Of a DNA stretch of 64,000 bases, positions 1 to 9,062 are shown in pieces; within the stretch, counting starts at the first letter, position 1; the number at the start of each line of letters is the position of its first letter. The DNA comes from JACQFZ01 sp036381895 (GTDB lineage Bacteria; Pseudomonadota; Gammaproteobacteria; Acidiferrobacterales; Sulfurifustaceae): the NCBI GenBank assembly GCA_036381895.1, contig DASVBY010000028.1:20540-84539 (forward strand), in the 5' to 3' direction. The notes under the pieces were generated by a model. The model made no database searches. It saw only the letters and a list, made by a program, of their open reading frames with translations, and was not told the DNA's origin. The translations under genes were made by a program, and so were the position numbers.

Positions 1-8
1 TGACGGCC

Positions 9-1253
9 ATGCGACGTGTATCCTCTCCCGTGATCCGCTGCTTCGCCGCGTTGCTGCTCGGCGCGCTCGCGGTGCCTTCCGCGTTCGCGCAGCGCGCCGG
101 CGATCGGAACGAAGAAGAGCGGGCCGCGCCGATGATCGGGGAGCAGACCGGCCGAATTTTGAACGAGGCGATCGAGCTCCTGAACATGGACGACTATGCG
201 GGGGCCAGGGCGGCGCTCCAGGACCTCCGCATCGATCGCCTGAGCCCGTACGAGCGCAGCCGCGTCGAGCAGATCCTGTCGAATCTCGACTACGCCGAGG
301 AGAAGTACGACTCGGCGCGCGAGCATTTGCGGCTCGCCCTCGAGTCCGGCGGGCTGAACGAGCAGGAAGCGTCCCAGGTGCGCTTCCAGATCGCTCAGCT
401 CTTCGTCGCCGAGGAGCGGTGGGCCGAGGCCGCCGAGTCCCTCGAGGAGTGGTTCGCGACGGCGCAGAACCCGAACTCTGCCGCGTATTACCTGCTAGCG
501 GTCTCCTATTACCAGCTCAACGATCTCGACCGTGCCTTCCCGGCGGCGCAGAAGGCCGTGGAGCTGGCGGATCAGCCCCAGGCTTCGTGGGTCGAGCTGC
601 TCGTTGCGATCTACATCGATCGCGACGAATACGAGGAGGCGCTGCCGTACGTCGAGCGCCTCGTGGAGCTCCAGCCGAAGAACAAGCAGCACTGGCTCAG
701 GCTTTCGTCGTTCTATCAGGAGGTCGAGCGGTTCGGCGACGCGCTCGCGTCGATCCAGATTCCGTACAACGCCGGGATGCTGAGCGAGGACTCGGAGTAC
801 ATGCGCCTCGCGGACCTGCTGATGTTCAACGAGATCCCGTATCGTGCGGCCACTGTACTCGAGAAAGGTCTCGAGGAAGGGGTCGTCAACGAGGACGCCG
901 ACGCTTACGAGAAGCTCGCGAACAGCTGGATCGCCGCACGGGACTTCGACCGCGCGATCCCCCCGCTGGAGCGGGCTGCGCAGCTGTCGGACGACGGCGA
1001 CCTCTATGTGCGCCTCGCGGAAGTGCATGTGCAACGCGAGGACTGGCAGGCGGCGGCGGCCGCGCTCGAGAATGGCCTCGAGAAGGGTGGCCTCTCGGAC
1101 GAGGGCGACGCCCAGATCCTGATGGGCGTTGCGCTCTACAGCGACGGCCGCCCGCAGGAAGCGCTCGAGTGGTTCCAGCGTGCACGCCGCTCCGACGCGC
1201 ATCGAGACGTCGCGAACCAATACATCAAGCTGATCGAGTCGGAGGCTGGTTGA
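9..1253 (+). CDS. TPR-repeat periplasmic protein of a TonB accessory module
   Basis: This 414-residue protein begins with a Sec signal peptide (basic start, hydrophobic core around residues 12-24, AFA-Q cleavage site near 27). The rest is helical and rich in tetratricopeptide-type repeats with alternating Ala/Leu/Tyr positions, for example around residues 80-110, 150-190 and 330-400. TPR proteins of this kind accompany ExbB/ExbD/TonB2-type systems and are thought to be periplasmic scaffolds. It lies 5 bp upstream of the DUF3450 gene and is clearly co-transcribed with it. A TGA at bases 1-3 may be the stop of a preceding gene outside the window, possibly exbD or tonB. The TPR and signal-peptide calls come from the sequence; the TonB link is inferred from the neighbours. 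Confidence 0.85.
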   Translation: MRRVSSPVIRCFAALLLGALAVPSAFAQRAGDRNEEERAAPMIGEQTGRILNEAIELLNMDDYAGARAALQDLRIDRLSPYERSRVEQILSNLDYAEEKYDSAREHLRLALESGGLNEQEASQVRFQIAQLFVAEERWAEAAESLEEWFATAQNPNSAAYYLLAVSYYQLNDLDRAFPAAQKAVELADQPQASWVELLVAIYIDRDEYEEALPYVERLVELQPKNKQHWLRLSSFYQEVERFGDALASIQIPYNAGMLSEDSEYMRLADLLMFNEIPYRAATVLEKGLEEGVVNEDADAYEKLANSWIAARDFDRAIPPLERAAQLSDDGDLYVRLAEVHVQREDWQAAAAALENGLEKGGLSDEGDAQILMGVALYSDGRPQEALEWFQRARRSDAHRDVANQYIKLIESEAG

Positions 1254-1258
1254 CCGGA

Positions 1259-1990
1259 ATGGCTGCGCTGACTGCCGAGACCTCGCGCCGCGCCCGCCGT
1301 CTGCAGCGGCGACGGGCGATCCTGCGGCTAGCGGGCGCCGCGCTCGCGCTTACTGCCGCGACGGGGGCGGTGCCGCAGGCGACCGCGCAGGACGAGGACG
1401 AGAGTCCGGCCGAGACCTACGCTCGGCTCAGCGTCGAGGTCGAGCGCGCGATGCGCCACAACGCACATGTCGAGCGTCTGCTCGAGTCGCAGGCGGCCGA
1501 GATCGCGTCACTCGAGGCGCAACTCGGTGCACTCGAGGGGACGGCCGCGTCGATCGAGCCGCTGGTCCAGCGAATGTACCGTGAGCTCGACGCATTCGTC
1601 GCAGCGGACGCGCCGTTTCTAGCGGCGGAACGCACGGAACGGCTTCAGCGCCTCGAGGAGCTGCTCGCGCAGGAGGGGAACCTGTCGGAGAAGGTTCGCC
1701 GCATGCTCGAGGCGATCCAGATCGAGCTCGAATACGGCCGCACGCTCGGCACCTATACCGGCGTCCTCGAGGACGGCCGGCCCGCCGAGTTCGTGCACGT
1801 CGGCCGCGTGGGGCTCTACTACCGAACCATGGATGGACGCGAGACCGGCTACTGGGACGCGGCGAGCCGTACGTGGGTCGTCGACGACGAGCACAGCCGA
1901 GCGATTCGCGAGGCGCTCGCAATGGCGAAGGAGGAGGTCGCTCCGGATCTGCTCGTGTTGCCCGTGCCGGCGCCGGAGGCGGTTCGATGA
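1259..1990 (+). CDS. DUF3450 family coiled-coil periplasmic protein
   Basis: This 243-residue protein starts at an ATG 5 bp after the TPR gene. It has an N-terminal hydrophobic signal (about residues 22-44, ending in a TAQ-like cleavage site), then a long Glu/Leu/Arg-rich coiled coil (about 50-130), and a compact C-terminal part with the typical VGRVGLYYRTMDG and SRTWVV elements of DUF3450. DUF3450 proteins are encoded next to long ExbB (TtpC) proteins in TonB2-type clusters of Vibrio and related bacteria. Their stop and the next start overlap here as ATGA, indicating translational coupling. Its exact role is unknown; a structural contribution to energy transfer is an inference. Confidence 0.85.
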   Translation: MAALTAETSRRARRLQRRRAILRLAGAALALTAATGAVPQATAQDEDESPAETYARLSVEVERAMRHNAHVERLLESQAAEIASLEAQLGALEGTAASIEPLVQRMYRELDAFVAADAPFLAAERTERLQRLEELLAQEGNLSEKVRRMLEAIQIELEYGRTLGTYTGVLEDGRPAEFVHVGRVGLYYRTMDGRETGYWDAASRTWVVDDEHSRAIREALAMAKEEVAPDLLVLPVPAPEAVR

Positions 1991-3603
1991 TGTGCGCCGA
2001 AGTTCGTAAGCACGACGCGTGCCCGGGCCCAAGAGGCCTGCTGCCGGTCTCCATGGTTCGGGCGGCCTGGCGTCGCGGCCGCGCGCAACGGGGCATCTGG
2101 CTCGTGGCCGCGGCACTGCTCGCCGCGGCGGGTCCCGTCTCCGCCCAGCGCTCGCGTTCGAGCTCGCAAGAAGACGCGGCGGCCCAGGCGGCGGCCGAGG
2201 CGCAAGCCAAAGCGGAGGCCGAGGCGCGCGAGCGGGAACAGACTTTCGCAGAGTACGTCCGGCAGGCCGAGGCGCTCGCGGAACGGGAGAGAGAGATCGC
2301 GCGCGAGCGCGAGGCCGCTGCGCGTGAACGCCTCCAGGCGGCAGAACGCCGCGCGCAAGAGGCGGTCGACCGGCGCGACCGCGCAGAGGCCCGCGGCGTC
2401 GAGCTCGACGAACGGTGGGAGGCGAACGAGGACAGGATCGCCGAGCTGACCGCGCTGCTCGAGCAGCACCAGGGCAACCTCGGCGAGCTCTTCGGCGTGA
2501 CCCGTCAGGTCGCGGGCGATGCCGCCGGCGTGCTCTCCGAGTCCTTGTTCACGGCGCAGCTCAAGACGCCACCCGGCCAGGAGGAGCGCTCCGAGTTCGC
2601 GCGCAGGCTCGCGAGCGCCGAAGCGCTGCCGTCGATCGGCGAGCTCCGGCGGCTCTGGCTCGAGCTGCTGCGGGAAGCGAAAGCGAGCGGCGAGGTCGTG
2701 CGCTTCGATGCGGACGTGCTGACGGCAGACGGCAGCAGCAGCGAACAGCGCGACGTGATCCGCATCGGCACGTTCACGGCCGTCTCCGACGGCGAATTTC
2801 TCGGGTTCCTGCCGAGTCAGCGCAAGCTCACGGAGCTCGAAGGCACGCTGCCCTCGGTGTTCACCAGGACGGCGGCCGAGCTGCAGAATGCTCCCGAAGG
2901 CGACGGCTACGTCCGCGCGGTCGTCGATCCGGCCTCAGGCGCGCTGCTCGGGCTCTATCTCGAGCGCCCGGGCCTGATCCAGCGCATCCGGAACGGAGAG
3001 GTCGTCGGCTACGTGATCATCGCCGTCGGCATCATCGGCTTCGTCGCCGCGATCTTCCAGTTCGCGTATCTGCTCGTGACCGGCATCAAGGTGCGCTCCC
3101 AGCTGCGCGAGCTCGATCGGCCGCGGCGCGACAATCCGCTCGGCCGCGTGCTGCTCGCGGTATCGCCGAACGACGGAACGAGCACGCGCGACCCCGAGCT
3201 CGCCGAGCTCAAGCTTTCCGAGGCCGTGCTGCACGAGGTGCCGAAGCTCGAACGTTGCCAGGGCTTCCTGCGCCTCGCGGTCGCCGCGGGCCCGCTGCTC
3301 GGTCTCATTGGCACCGTCATCGGCATGATCATCACGTTCAAGACGATCACGGCGTCGGGCTCGAGCGACCCGAAGCTGATGGCACACGGCATCGGTCAGG
3401 CGATGATCGCGACCGTGCTCGGTCTCGGCGTCGCGATCCCGCTGCTCTTCGTCAATGCGGGCCTCGCCGCCCGCTCACGGGCCATCGTGCAGATCCTGAC
3501 GGAGCAAAGCCAGGTGTTGCTCGCCGCGACGATCGCCTCCGCGAAGGAGGCCGCGTCGAGCGCCGGCGTCACCGGCTCTCGAGCGCAGGCGACCGGCCGC
3601 TGA
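1987..3603 (+). CDS. TtpC-like long ExbB/TolQ/MotA proton-channel protein
   Basis: This 538-residue protein is much longer than plain ExbB (about 240). It has a signal sequence (about residues 35-55, AALLAAAGPVSAQ), a long Glu/Ala/Arg coiled coil (about 60-170), a periplasmic globular part, a first membrane helix near residues 340-365, and a C-terminal MotA/TolQ/ExbB domain with two more helices (GPLLGLIGTVIGMI and MIATVLGLGVAIPLLF). Vibrio TtpC has this design and is needed for TonB2-dependent iron uptake. The start overlaps the preceding stop as ATGA and has a GGAGG Shine-Dalgarno at 1975-1979, so I prefer it to the in-frame ATG at 2053. The 3' end overlaps the convergent symporter gene by 35 bp. 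Confidence 0.88.
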   Translation: MMCAEVRKHDACPGPRGLLPVSMVRAAWRRGRAQRGIWLVAAALLAAAGPVSAQRSRSSSQEDAAAQAAAEAQAKAEAEAREREQTFAEYVRQAEALAEREREIAREREAAARERLQAAERRAQEAVDRRDRAEARGVELDERWEANEDRIAELTALLEQHQGNLGELFGVTRQVAGDAAGVLSESLFTAQLKTPPGQEERSEFARRLASAEALPSIGELRRLWLELLREAKASGEVVRFDADVLTADGSSSEQRDVIRIGTFTAVSDGEFLGFLPSQRKLTELEGTLPSVFTRTAAELQNAPEGDGYVRAVVDPASGALLGLYLERPGLIQRIRNGEVVGYVIIAVGIIGFVAAIFQFAYLLVTGIKVRSQLRELDRPRRDNPLGRVLLAVSPNDGTSTRDPELAELKLSEAVLHEVPKLERCQGFLRLAVAAGPLLGLIGTVIGMIITFKTITASGSSDPKLMAHGIGQAMIATVLGLGVAIPLLFVNAGLAARSRAIVQILTEQSQVLLAATIASAKEAASSAGVTGSRAQATGR

Positions 3604-5170
3604 CCTCGGCGGCCGGCGCATCCGCCCGGAGCCGTGCGAGGTGCTCGGCGGGCAGCGGCGCCGTGAAGCGCGAGACGACGACGGTCACGAGCACCGAGAC
3701 CGCAGCGCCGAAGGTCGCCGCCGAGTACGGGTTCGTCGAGTAGAACGCGAACCATCTGCCGGCATCCTCGAGCGCAGTTCCGACGAGCCAGTTGCCGTCG
3801 AGGATCTGGCCGCGGATCAGGATGAAGGTCACGGCGCCCGCCCAGAAGCCGCTGATCGCTCCGGCCCGCGTCGCGCCGAGCCACAGAGAGCCGACGACGA
3901 GCGGCCCCATCAGCGCGGCGACGAAGCCGCCGACGCCGATCCACATCAGGAGCACGACGTTCATGTTCATCGTCGCCCAGCCGAGCACGGCCGCGCCGAC
4001 GATCGTGAGCGCGGTCGTCACGCGGCTGATCCGGAGCACGTTCCGGTCGAGCTCGGCCTCGCTCGAGTTGCGGTGGATCCGCGGTGCGATGCTGCGCCTG
4101 TAGATGTCGTTCGCGAACACCTGCGACGTCGAGATCACGAGCCCGTCGGCCGTCGACATGATCGCCGACAGGACGCCGACGCCGAGGAGGGCGGCGAGCC
4201 ACGTCGGAAAGATCTCGACGAAGAGCGCCGGCAGCGCGTTGTTGACCGCGCCCGCCTGCTCGAACAGCTCGCCGCCGAGCACGGTCCGAGCCGTGAAGCC
4301 GCCGAGCGTGATCGCCGGCAGCAGGAAGCTGAAAGCGAAGGCGAGCATCACGAAGCGGTTCCTCGAGCGCTCGTCGCGAAGCGCCCAGAGCTTGTTGCCG
4401 ATGTGGGGCAGCAGGCCGAGCGGGATGTGCGCGACGGTCACGGCGACCGCCGCCCAGACGGACGCCGTGATCGGATCGTCGGGATTGAACGGCGCGAGCA
4501 GCTCCGGGTCCTGGGCGCGCAGGTTGTCCAGCATCTCGCCGAAGCCGCCGGCCCCGACGCCGAGAAAGAAGAGCACGGTGATCGCGGCGGCGAGCGCGAG
4601 CATCAGCAGGCCTTGCGCGCCGTCGGTCAGGATGTCCGCATGCGCGCCGCCGAGCGTGACGTACGCGAGCAGCACCGCCGTCGTGATCACGAGGGCCCAG
4701 ATCTGCGGCATGCCGAGCATCATCTCGAACATCACGAGCCCGGACACGAGCTGGCTCGCGAGATAGAACAGCAGGATCAGCGAGAAGATCGCCGCGGACA
4801 GCCGCATGCCCTCGGAGTCGAAGCGCTCGCCGAGGAACTCGGGGATCGACCGCGAGCCCGTCGCATTGCCGAAACGCGCGATCGCGTGCTGGCAGATCAA
4901 GATGCCGATGTAGACGCCGACGGGATAACAGAACGCGATCCACAGCGTCGACATGCCGTACGTGTAGGTGAGCCCCGGCAAGCCGAGGAACGTCGCGCCG
5001 CTCGCGGCGGTCGATGCGAACGCGAGCGCGAGGAGGAACGGGCCGTAGCTGCGCCGGGCCGTCGCGAAATCGTCGGCGCCGGTGACGCGGCGGCTGCCGA
5101 GCCAGCCGAGTGCGAGCATCGCGGCGATGTAAAGAATCAGAAAGGCCCAGGACCAGATATGAAGAGCCAT
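3569..5170 (-). CDS. Sodium:solute symporter (SSS family)
   Basis: This 533-residue inner-membrane protein has about 13 hydrophobic segments. It carries SSS-family hallmarks: the ASTAASGATFLGLPG stretch near residues 55-70 (TM2 region), LWIAFCYPVGVYIG, and an MSTADGLVISTSQVFANDIYRR-type segment near residues 340-360 that contributes the Na2 site serines in relatives such as PutP and vSGLT. The substrate cannot be told from sequence. The ATG at 5170 is preceded by a G-rich Shine-Dalgarno; an upstream TTG at 5188 is a weaker alternative. It is transcribed alone, converging on the TtpC-like gene. Confidence 0.88.
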   Translation of the reverse strand: MALHIWSWAFLILYIAAMLALGWLGSRRVTGADDFATARRSYGPFLLALAFASTAASGATFLGLPGLTYTYGMSTLWIAFCYPVGVYIGILICQHAIARFGNATGSRSIPEFLGERFDSEGMRLSAAIFSLILLFYLASQLVSGLVMFEMMLGMPQIWALVITTAVLLAYVTLGGAHADILTDGAQGLLMLALAAAITVLFFLGVGAGGFGEMLDNLRAQDPELLAPFNPDDPITASVWAAVAVTVAHIPLGLLPHIGNKLWALRDERSRNRFVMLAFAFSFLLPAITLGGFTARTVLGGELFEQAGAVNNALPALFVEIFPTWLAALLGVGVLSAIMSTADGLVISTSQVFANDIYRRSIAPRIHRNSSEAELDRNVLRISRVTTALTIVGAAVLGWATMNMNVVLLMWIGVGGFVAALMGPLVVGSLWLGATRAGAISGFWAGAVTFILIRGQILDGNWLVGTALEDAGRWFAFYSTNPYSAATFGAAVSVLVTVVVSRFTAPLPAEHLARLRADAPAAEVSGRSPALESR

Positions 5171-5223
5171 TTCGAGCGTTCCCCCCAAGCGTCGTCGCCC
5201 CCGGCGCCTTGGCCGGATCGCGC

Positions 5224-5398
5224 GATTCTATGGGAATTCAAGGGATTACACTAGAAATCTCTGCGTTGGGATTCTGCCCACTATTGAGGTGGGAGTCGGC
5301 AGTGGGACGAAAAAGTTTGCTTTTGTCCGATCTCGGGCGTATCGTCGGGCGCGCTTAGCGGAACGCCCGGTAAGCAGAGGGGAGGAGTCCGAACGAGA
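5224..5398 (+). other. Structured, AT-richer leader upstream of the methyl-cycle cluster
   Basis: The gap between the divergent symporter and the methyltransferase-like gene is less GC-rich than its surroundings and holds several inverted repeats. CCCAC near 5277 can pair with GTGGG near 5290 or, in an alternative fold, CCCACT with AGTGGG at 5301-5306. GGAC 5305-5308 plus AAAAG 5311-5315 pairs with CTTTT 5320-5324 plus GTCC 5325-5328. CGGGCG 5346-5351 pairs with CGCCCG 5364-5369. A GGAGGAG Shine-Dalgarno lies at 5381-5387. It matches no SAM or SAH riboswitch class that I recognise. A regulatory RNA role is an inference. Confidence 0.4.
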
Positions 5399-6841
5399 AT
5401 GCCAGGCGCGGAATCTCTGCTCCTCGAGATCGAAACGTTCTGTCGTCGGTCCGGCATGGCCGAGTCGACCTTCGGCAGGCTCGCCGTCAACGACGGCAAG
5501 CTCTGCATGAGGCTGCGCAGCGGCAAGGACGTGACGCTCGAGACGGCAAACAAGATCAAGAGCTTCATCACCGAGAATCAACCGCAGCAGGCCGGGGACG
5601 GAGGGCTCGACAGACCCGTCGCGGCCGAAGACAAGGATTTTGCGATGACTGCGAAGACGTCGACGCGCAGAAAGGTTTCCACGCGTCTCGCCGCACGGCC
5701 CATTGGCGCGGACGGCGCGGAAACGGACCGGCCGTTCCGCTTCTACGACAACCGCCAGAAGTACCTCGCGTTCGTGAACACGACGAACGAGAAGTGGAAG
5801 GTCGCGGAGCGGGCGACCCGCGAGCTCGCGCTGCTGAGGCCGCGTCCGCCGGCGCTGCGCGTGTTCGACGCCGGCATGGGCGACGCGACCGTGCTCACCC
5901 ACCTGATGCGCGCGATGCACCGCCGCTACCCGATCATGCCGTTCTTCATCGTCGCGAAGGAGATCAGCCTCGAGGACGTGCGCCTCGGCCTGGAGAAGCT
6001 GCCGGACCGCTTCATAGAGCATCCCGCGACGGTGATCGTGATCACGAACCTCTACTATGCAGAGGCGCCGTGGCTCAGGCCCCGGGACGTCCGCAACGCC
6101 GCGGCGCTCAACTGGCGCGAGGTCGCGCTCGAAGGCGACTCGGCGTACGAGTACGGCGAGCAGCTCCGCGCGATCGATCCGGTGCTCGTCGAAGGCTGGC
6201 AGGTCAAGTCGAGCGAGAAGACCGGCAACCCGACGTACGTCCGTCCGTCCGTGCTCGTGATCTACCGCAAGGATCACTCGTTCCTGCTCGACAGCGTGAT
6301 CCCGAAGCCCGGCCAGGTCGCGGGCGAGTACGATCTCGCCCTCGCGTCGCAGCCGTGGCGCGCACGGATGAGCGCGGAATTCAAGGTGAAGAAGGTGCTC
6401 GCGCCACTAGTACGCAGTCTCGGTCCCGGCGGGCGGCTACTTGCGGTACAGTCTTGCGGCGACGACCCGGCGCTCGAGCTGGTCCGGAAGGTCTGGCCGA
6501 ACGAGGATCCGTTCCGGGTGGACCGGCACGAGCTCATCAAGGTGCTGCGCGACGAGCTCGGCCGCGACGCCCGCAACTACAACTTCGTCGCGGGTTCGGA
6601 CGCGAAGGCAGTGTTCCGCTACGAGATGCACACGCTGCCGAGCGAGGTGCAGCAGAGCATCGGCACGTCCACGTTGTTCGCCGCGTGGAACGCCTCGATC
6701 TACGTCGCGCAGATCGAGGACGAGCGGCTCGAGGAGGTCGTGTCGTCGAGCGACTACCTGCGGTACACGGCCGAGGTTCTGAAGAAGTACAAGGGCTTGT
6801 GGTTCAACGACGAAAGCTTCGTGGTGTCACGAAAGCACTGA
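5399..6841 (+). CDS. Methyltransferase-like protein with N-terminal helix-turn-helix region
   Basis: This 480-residue protein is not a family I can name. Residues 1-60 resemble a small lambda-repressor-like helix-turn-helix (ESTFGRLAVNDGKL, RLRSGKDVTLETANKI). A linker of about 45 residues follows. From about residue 110 there is a Rossmann-like fold with a SAM-binding type glycine motif FDAGMGD (156-162) and a second GPGGRLLAV segment near 355. An internal ATG at residue 83 could give a form without the HTH. It is followed 22 bp later by a MetF-like gene, then metK, an SAH riboswitch, ahcY and metF, which supports a methyl-cycle role. Methyltransferase activity is an inference from the glycine motif and context. 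Confidence 0.65.
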   Translation: MPGAESLLLEIETFCRRSGMAESTFGRLAVNDGKLCMRLRSGKDVTLETANKIKSFITENQPQQAGDGGLDRPVAAEDKDFAMTAKTSTRRKVSTRLAARPIGADGAETDRPFRFYDNRQKYLAFVNTTNEKWKVAERATRELALLRPRPPALRVFDAGMGDATVLTHLMRAMHRRYPIMPFFIVAKEISLEDVRLGLEKLPDRFIEHPATVIVITNLYYAEAPWLRPRDVRNAAALNWREVALEGDSAYEYGEQLRAIDPVLVEGWQVKSSEKTGNPTYVRPSVLVIYRKDHSFLLDSVIPKPGQVAGEYDLALASQPWRARMSAEFKVKKVLAPLVRSLGPGGRLLAVQSCGDDPALELVRKVWPNEDPFRVDRHELIKVLRDELGRDARNYNFVAGSDAKAVFRYEMHTLPSEVQQSIGTSTLFAAWNASIYVAQIEDERLEEVVSSSDYLRYTAEVLKKYKGLWFNDESFVVSRKH

Positions 6842-6863
6842 GCGCGTAAGGGAGCAATACGCC

Positions 6864-7763
6864 ATGCCGTCGACCGACGACTTGAAGCAAGCGATCGTCT
6901 CGTTCCTCACGGGATACTCGATCGAGGCGACGCCGCACGACGAGGAGAAGCTCGGCGAGATCGCCGAGACGTTACCGCCCGGCACCGCGACTTATATGGC
7001 CCACCTGCCGGGCTTCAGCCTGGACGACATCGCGCGGCTCTGCGTGCGTATGCAGTCGATGGGTCTGACGGCCGTGCCGCACATCGTTTCCCGCAAGCTC
7101 GAGAGCCGCGACCAGCTCGCGCGCGCGCTCGAGACGCTCGCGAAGGGCGGCGTCAGCGAGGCGCTCGTGATCGGCGGCGACGAGGCCGCGCCGAACGCGG
7201 CGTTCGATTCGAGCCTCGAGGTGCTGCAGACGGGGCTGTTCGACGAGTTCGGTTTCAAGCACGTCGGCGTCGCCGGGCACCCCGAGGGCAGCCAGGCGAT
7301 CGGGCCGCAGACGACCGAGATTCTGCGCGACAAGGCCGACTTCGCGAAAACCGCGAAGGTCAAGCTCAGGGTCGTCACGCAGTTCGGCTTCGATCCGGAA
7401 GCCGTGACGGACTGGGAGGCGAGCACGTCCGAGGCCGGGATCGATTTGCCGATTCACGTCGGGATGGCGGGGCCGTCGTCGCTGCGTCAGCTCGTGCGTT
7501 TTGCGATGCGCTGCGGCATCGGCTCGTCCGCACGTATGGTGACGACGCGCACGGCGGACATCGCGAAACTCATCGGCACGAAGACGCCCGACGACCAGAT
7601 CGTGCATTTCGCGAAGCACCGCCTGAGCAACCCGTCGTCGCGCATCCACCGCGCGCATTTCTTCTGCTTCGGCGGCGTGCTGAAGACCGCGCAGTGGGCA
7701 AATTCCGTGATCGGGGGACGCTTCGAGCTGAACAGCCGAGGGAACGGCTTCGAAGTTGCCTGA
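6864..7763 (+). CDS. Divergent methylenetetrahydrofolate reductase-like protein
   Basis: This 299-residue protein looks like a distant MetF. The SIEATPHDEE segment (residues 19-28) matches the FSFELFPPRDEA segment of canonical MetF, keeping the catalytic-type Glu (E21). The VIGGD motif matches the GGDPP loop, and a VGVAGHPEG segment matches the AAYPEVHP region. It is clearly different from the canonical metF at 10778-11629, so the cluster carries two members of the superfamily. Close spacing to the HTH-methyltransferase gene (22 bp) suggests they act together, perhaps moving methyl groups from a substrate to folate. A GGGAG Shine-Dalgarno precedes the ATG. The specific reaction is unknown. 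Confidence 0.75.
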   Translation: MPSTDDLKQAIVSFLTGYSIEATPHDEEKLGEIAETLPPGTATYMAHLPGFSLDDIARLCVRMQSMGLTAVPHIVSRKLESRDQLARALETLAKGGVSEALVIGGDEAAPNAAFDSSLEVLQTGLFDEFGFKHVGVAGHPEGSQAIGPQTTEILRDKADFAKTAKVKLRVVTQFGFDPEAVTDWEASTSEAGIDLPIHVGMAGPSSLRQLVRFAMRCGIGSSARMVTTRTADIAKLIGTKTPDDQIVHFAKHRLSNPSSRIHRAHFFCFGGVLKTAQWANSVIGGRFELNSRGNGFEVA

Positions 7764-7840
7764 CCAGAGACGGGCAGGGCACGAGGCGCATTTCACGGCG
7801 CATCAATAAAGGAAATCGACTAAGAGTAGGTGTAACAACG

Positions 7841-9025
7841 ATGAGCAAGTCATACCTGTTTACGTCCGAGTCCGTCTCGGAGGGGCATCCGGACAAGATC
7901 GCGGATCAGGTCTCGGACGCGATCCTCGACGCGTACATCGCGCAGGACCCGAAGAGCCGGGTCGCGTGCGAGACGCTGACGAAGACCGGTCTCGTGATGG
8001 TCGCGGGGGAGATCACGAGCAACGCTCAGATCGAGGCCGAGGAGATCATCCGCAAAGTCGTGCTCGACATCGGTTACGACCACTCCGACAAGGGTTTCGA
8101 CGGCCACACGTGCGCCGTCATCAACGCGCTCGGGAAGCAGTCGCGCGACATCGCGCAGGGCGTCGACCGCGGCAATCCAGAGGATCAGGGCGCGGGCGAC
8201 CAGGGCTTGATGTTCGGCTACGCGACGAACGAGACGGATACGTTCATGCCCGCGCCGATCATCTACGCCCACAAGCTGCTCGAGCGCCATGCGGAGCTGC
8301 GCAAGTCCGGCGGCGCCGACTGGGCACGGCCGGACGCGAAGAGCCAGCTCACGTTCCGTTACGAGGACAACAAGCCGGTCGGCATCGTCGCCGTCGTGCT
8401 TTCGACCCAGCACAGCCCCGACATCTCGCAGAAGGACCTGCACGAGGCCGTGATGGAGGAGATCATCAAGCCGGTTCTGCCGCAGAAGTGGATCTCGAAG
8501 GACACGGTCTACCACATCAACCCGACCGGGCGCTTCGTGATCGGCGGCCCGATGGGCGACTGCGGCCTGACGGGACGCAAGATCATCGTCGACACGTACG
8601 GCGGCATGGCGCGCCACGGCGGCGGCGCGTTCTCCGGGAAGGACCCGTCGAAGGTGGACCGCTCCGCGGCCTATGCCGGGCGCTACGTCGCGAAGAACAT
8701 CGTCGCGGCCGGGCTCGCGGATCGGTGCGAGATTCAGATCGCCTACGCCATCGGCGTGGCGCGGCCGGTATCCATCCACGTCGAAACCTTCGGCACGGGT
8801 CACGTTCCCGAGAGCCGCATCGTGGAACTCGTGCGGGAGCATTTCGACCTGCGGCCGAAAGGCATCATCCAGATGCTCGACCTGCTGCGGCCCATCTATC
8901 TGCCGACCGCGGCCTACGGGCATTTCGGGCGGACGGAATCGAGCTTCACCTGGGAGCGCACCGACAAGGCGGCGGCGCTCGCCGACGCCGCGGGCGTCAA
9001 GAAGCGGGAGGCCGCCACCGCCTGA
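7841..9025 (+). CDS. metK: S-adenosylmethionine synthetase
   Basis: This 394-residue cytosolic enzyme makes SAM from ATP and methionine. It carries the MetK signatures FTSESVSEGHPDKIADQ at the N terminus, GAGDQGLMFGY in the middle, and the glycine-rich P-loop-like GGGAFSGKDPSKVDRS near residue 260. Length matches the family (E. coli 384). I chose the ATG at 7841 because MSKSYLFTSES is the usual N terminus; an in-frame ATG farther upstream (7694) would add nonhomologous residues inside the preceding gene. It lies 77 bp after the MetF-like gene and just upstream of the SAH riboswitch and ahcY. Confidence 0.98.
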   Translation: MSKSYLFTSESVSEGHPDKIADQVSDAILDAYIAQDPKSRVACETLTKTGLVMVAGEITSNAQIEAEEIIRKVVLDIGYDHSDKGFDGHTCAVINALGKQSRDIAQGVDRGNPEDQGAGDQGLMFGYATNETDTFMPAPIIYAHKLLERHAELRKSGGADWARPDAKSQLTFRYEDNKPVGIVAVVLSTQHSPDISQKDLHEAVMEEIIKPVLPQKWISKDTVYHINPTGRFVIGGPMGDCGLTGRKIIVDTYGGMARHGGGAFSGKDPSKVDRSAAYAGRYVAKNIVAAGLADRCEIQIAYAIGVARPVSIHVETFGTGHVPESRIVELVREHFDLRPKGIIQMLDLLRPIYLPTAAYGHFGRTESSFTWERTDKAAALADAAGVKKREAATA

Positions 9026-9062
9026 TCTCTGCAGTCCCATCAACGCCGCACGGTGCGGCGAG

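Noticed and set aside
7764..7840. Possible SAM riboswitch upstream of metK
   Set aside because: The 77-bp gap lacks the conserved words of SAM-I, SAM-II and SAM/SAH classes, and no stable helix set is apparent.
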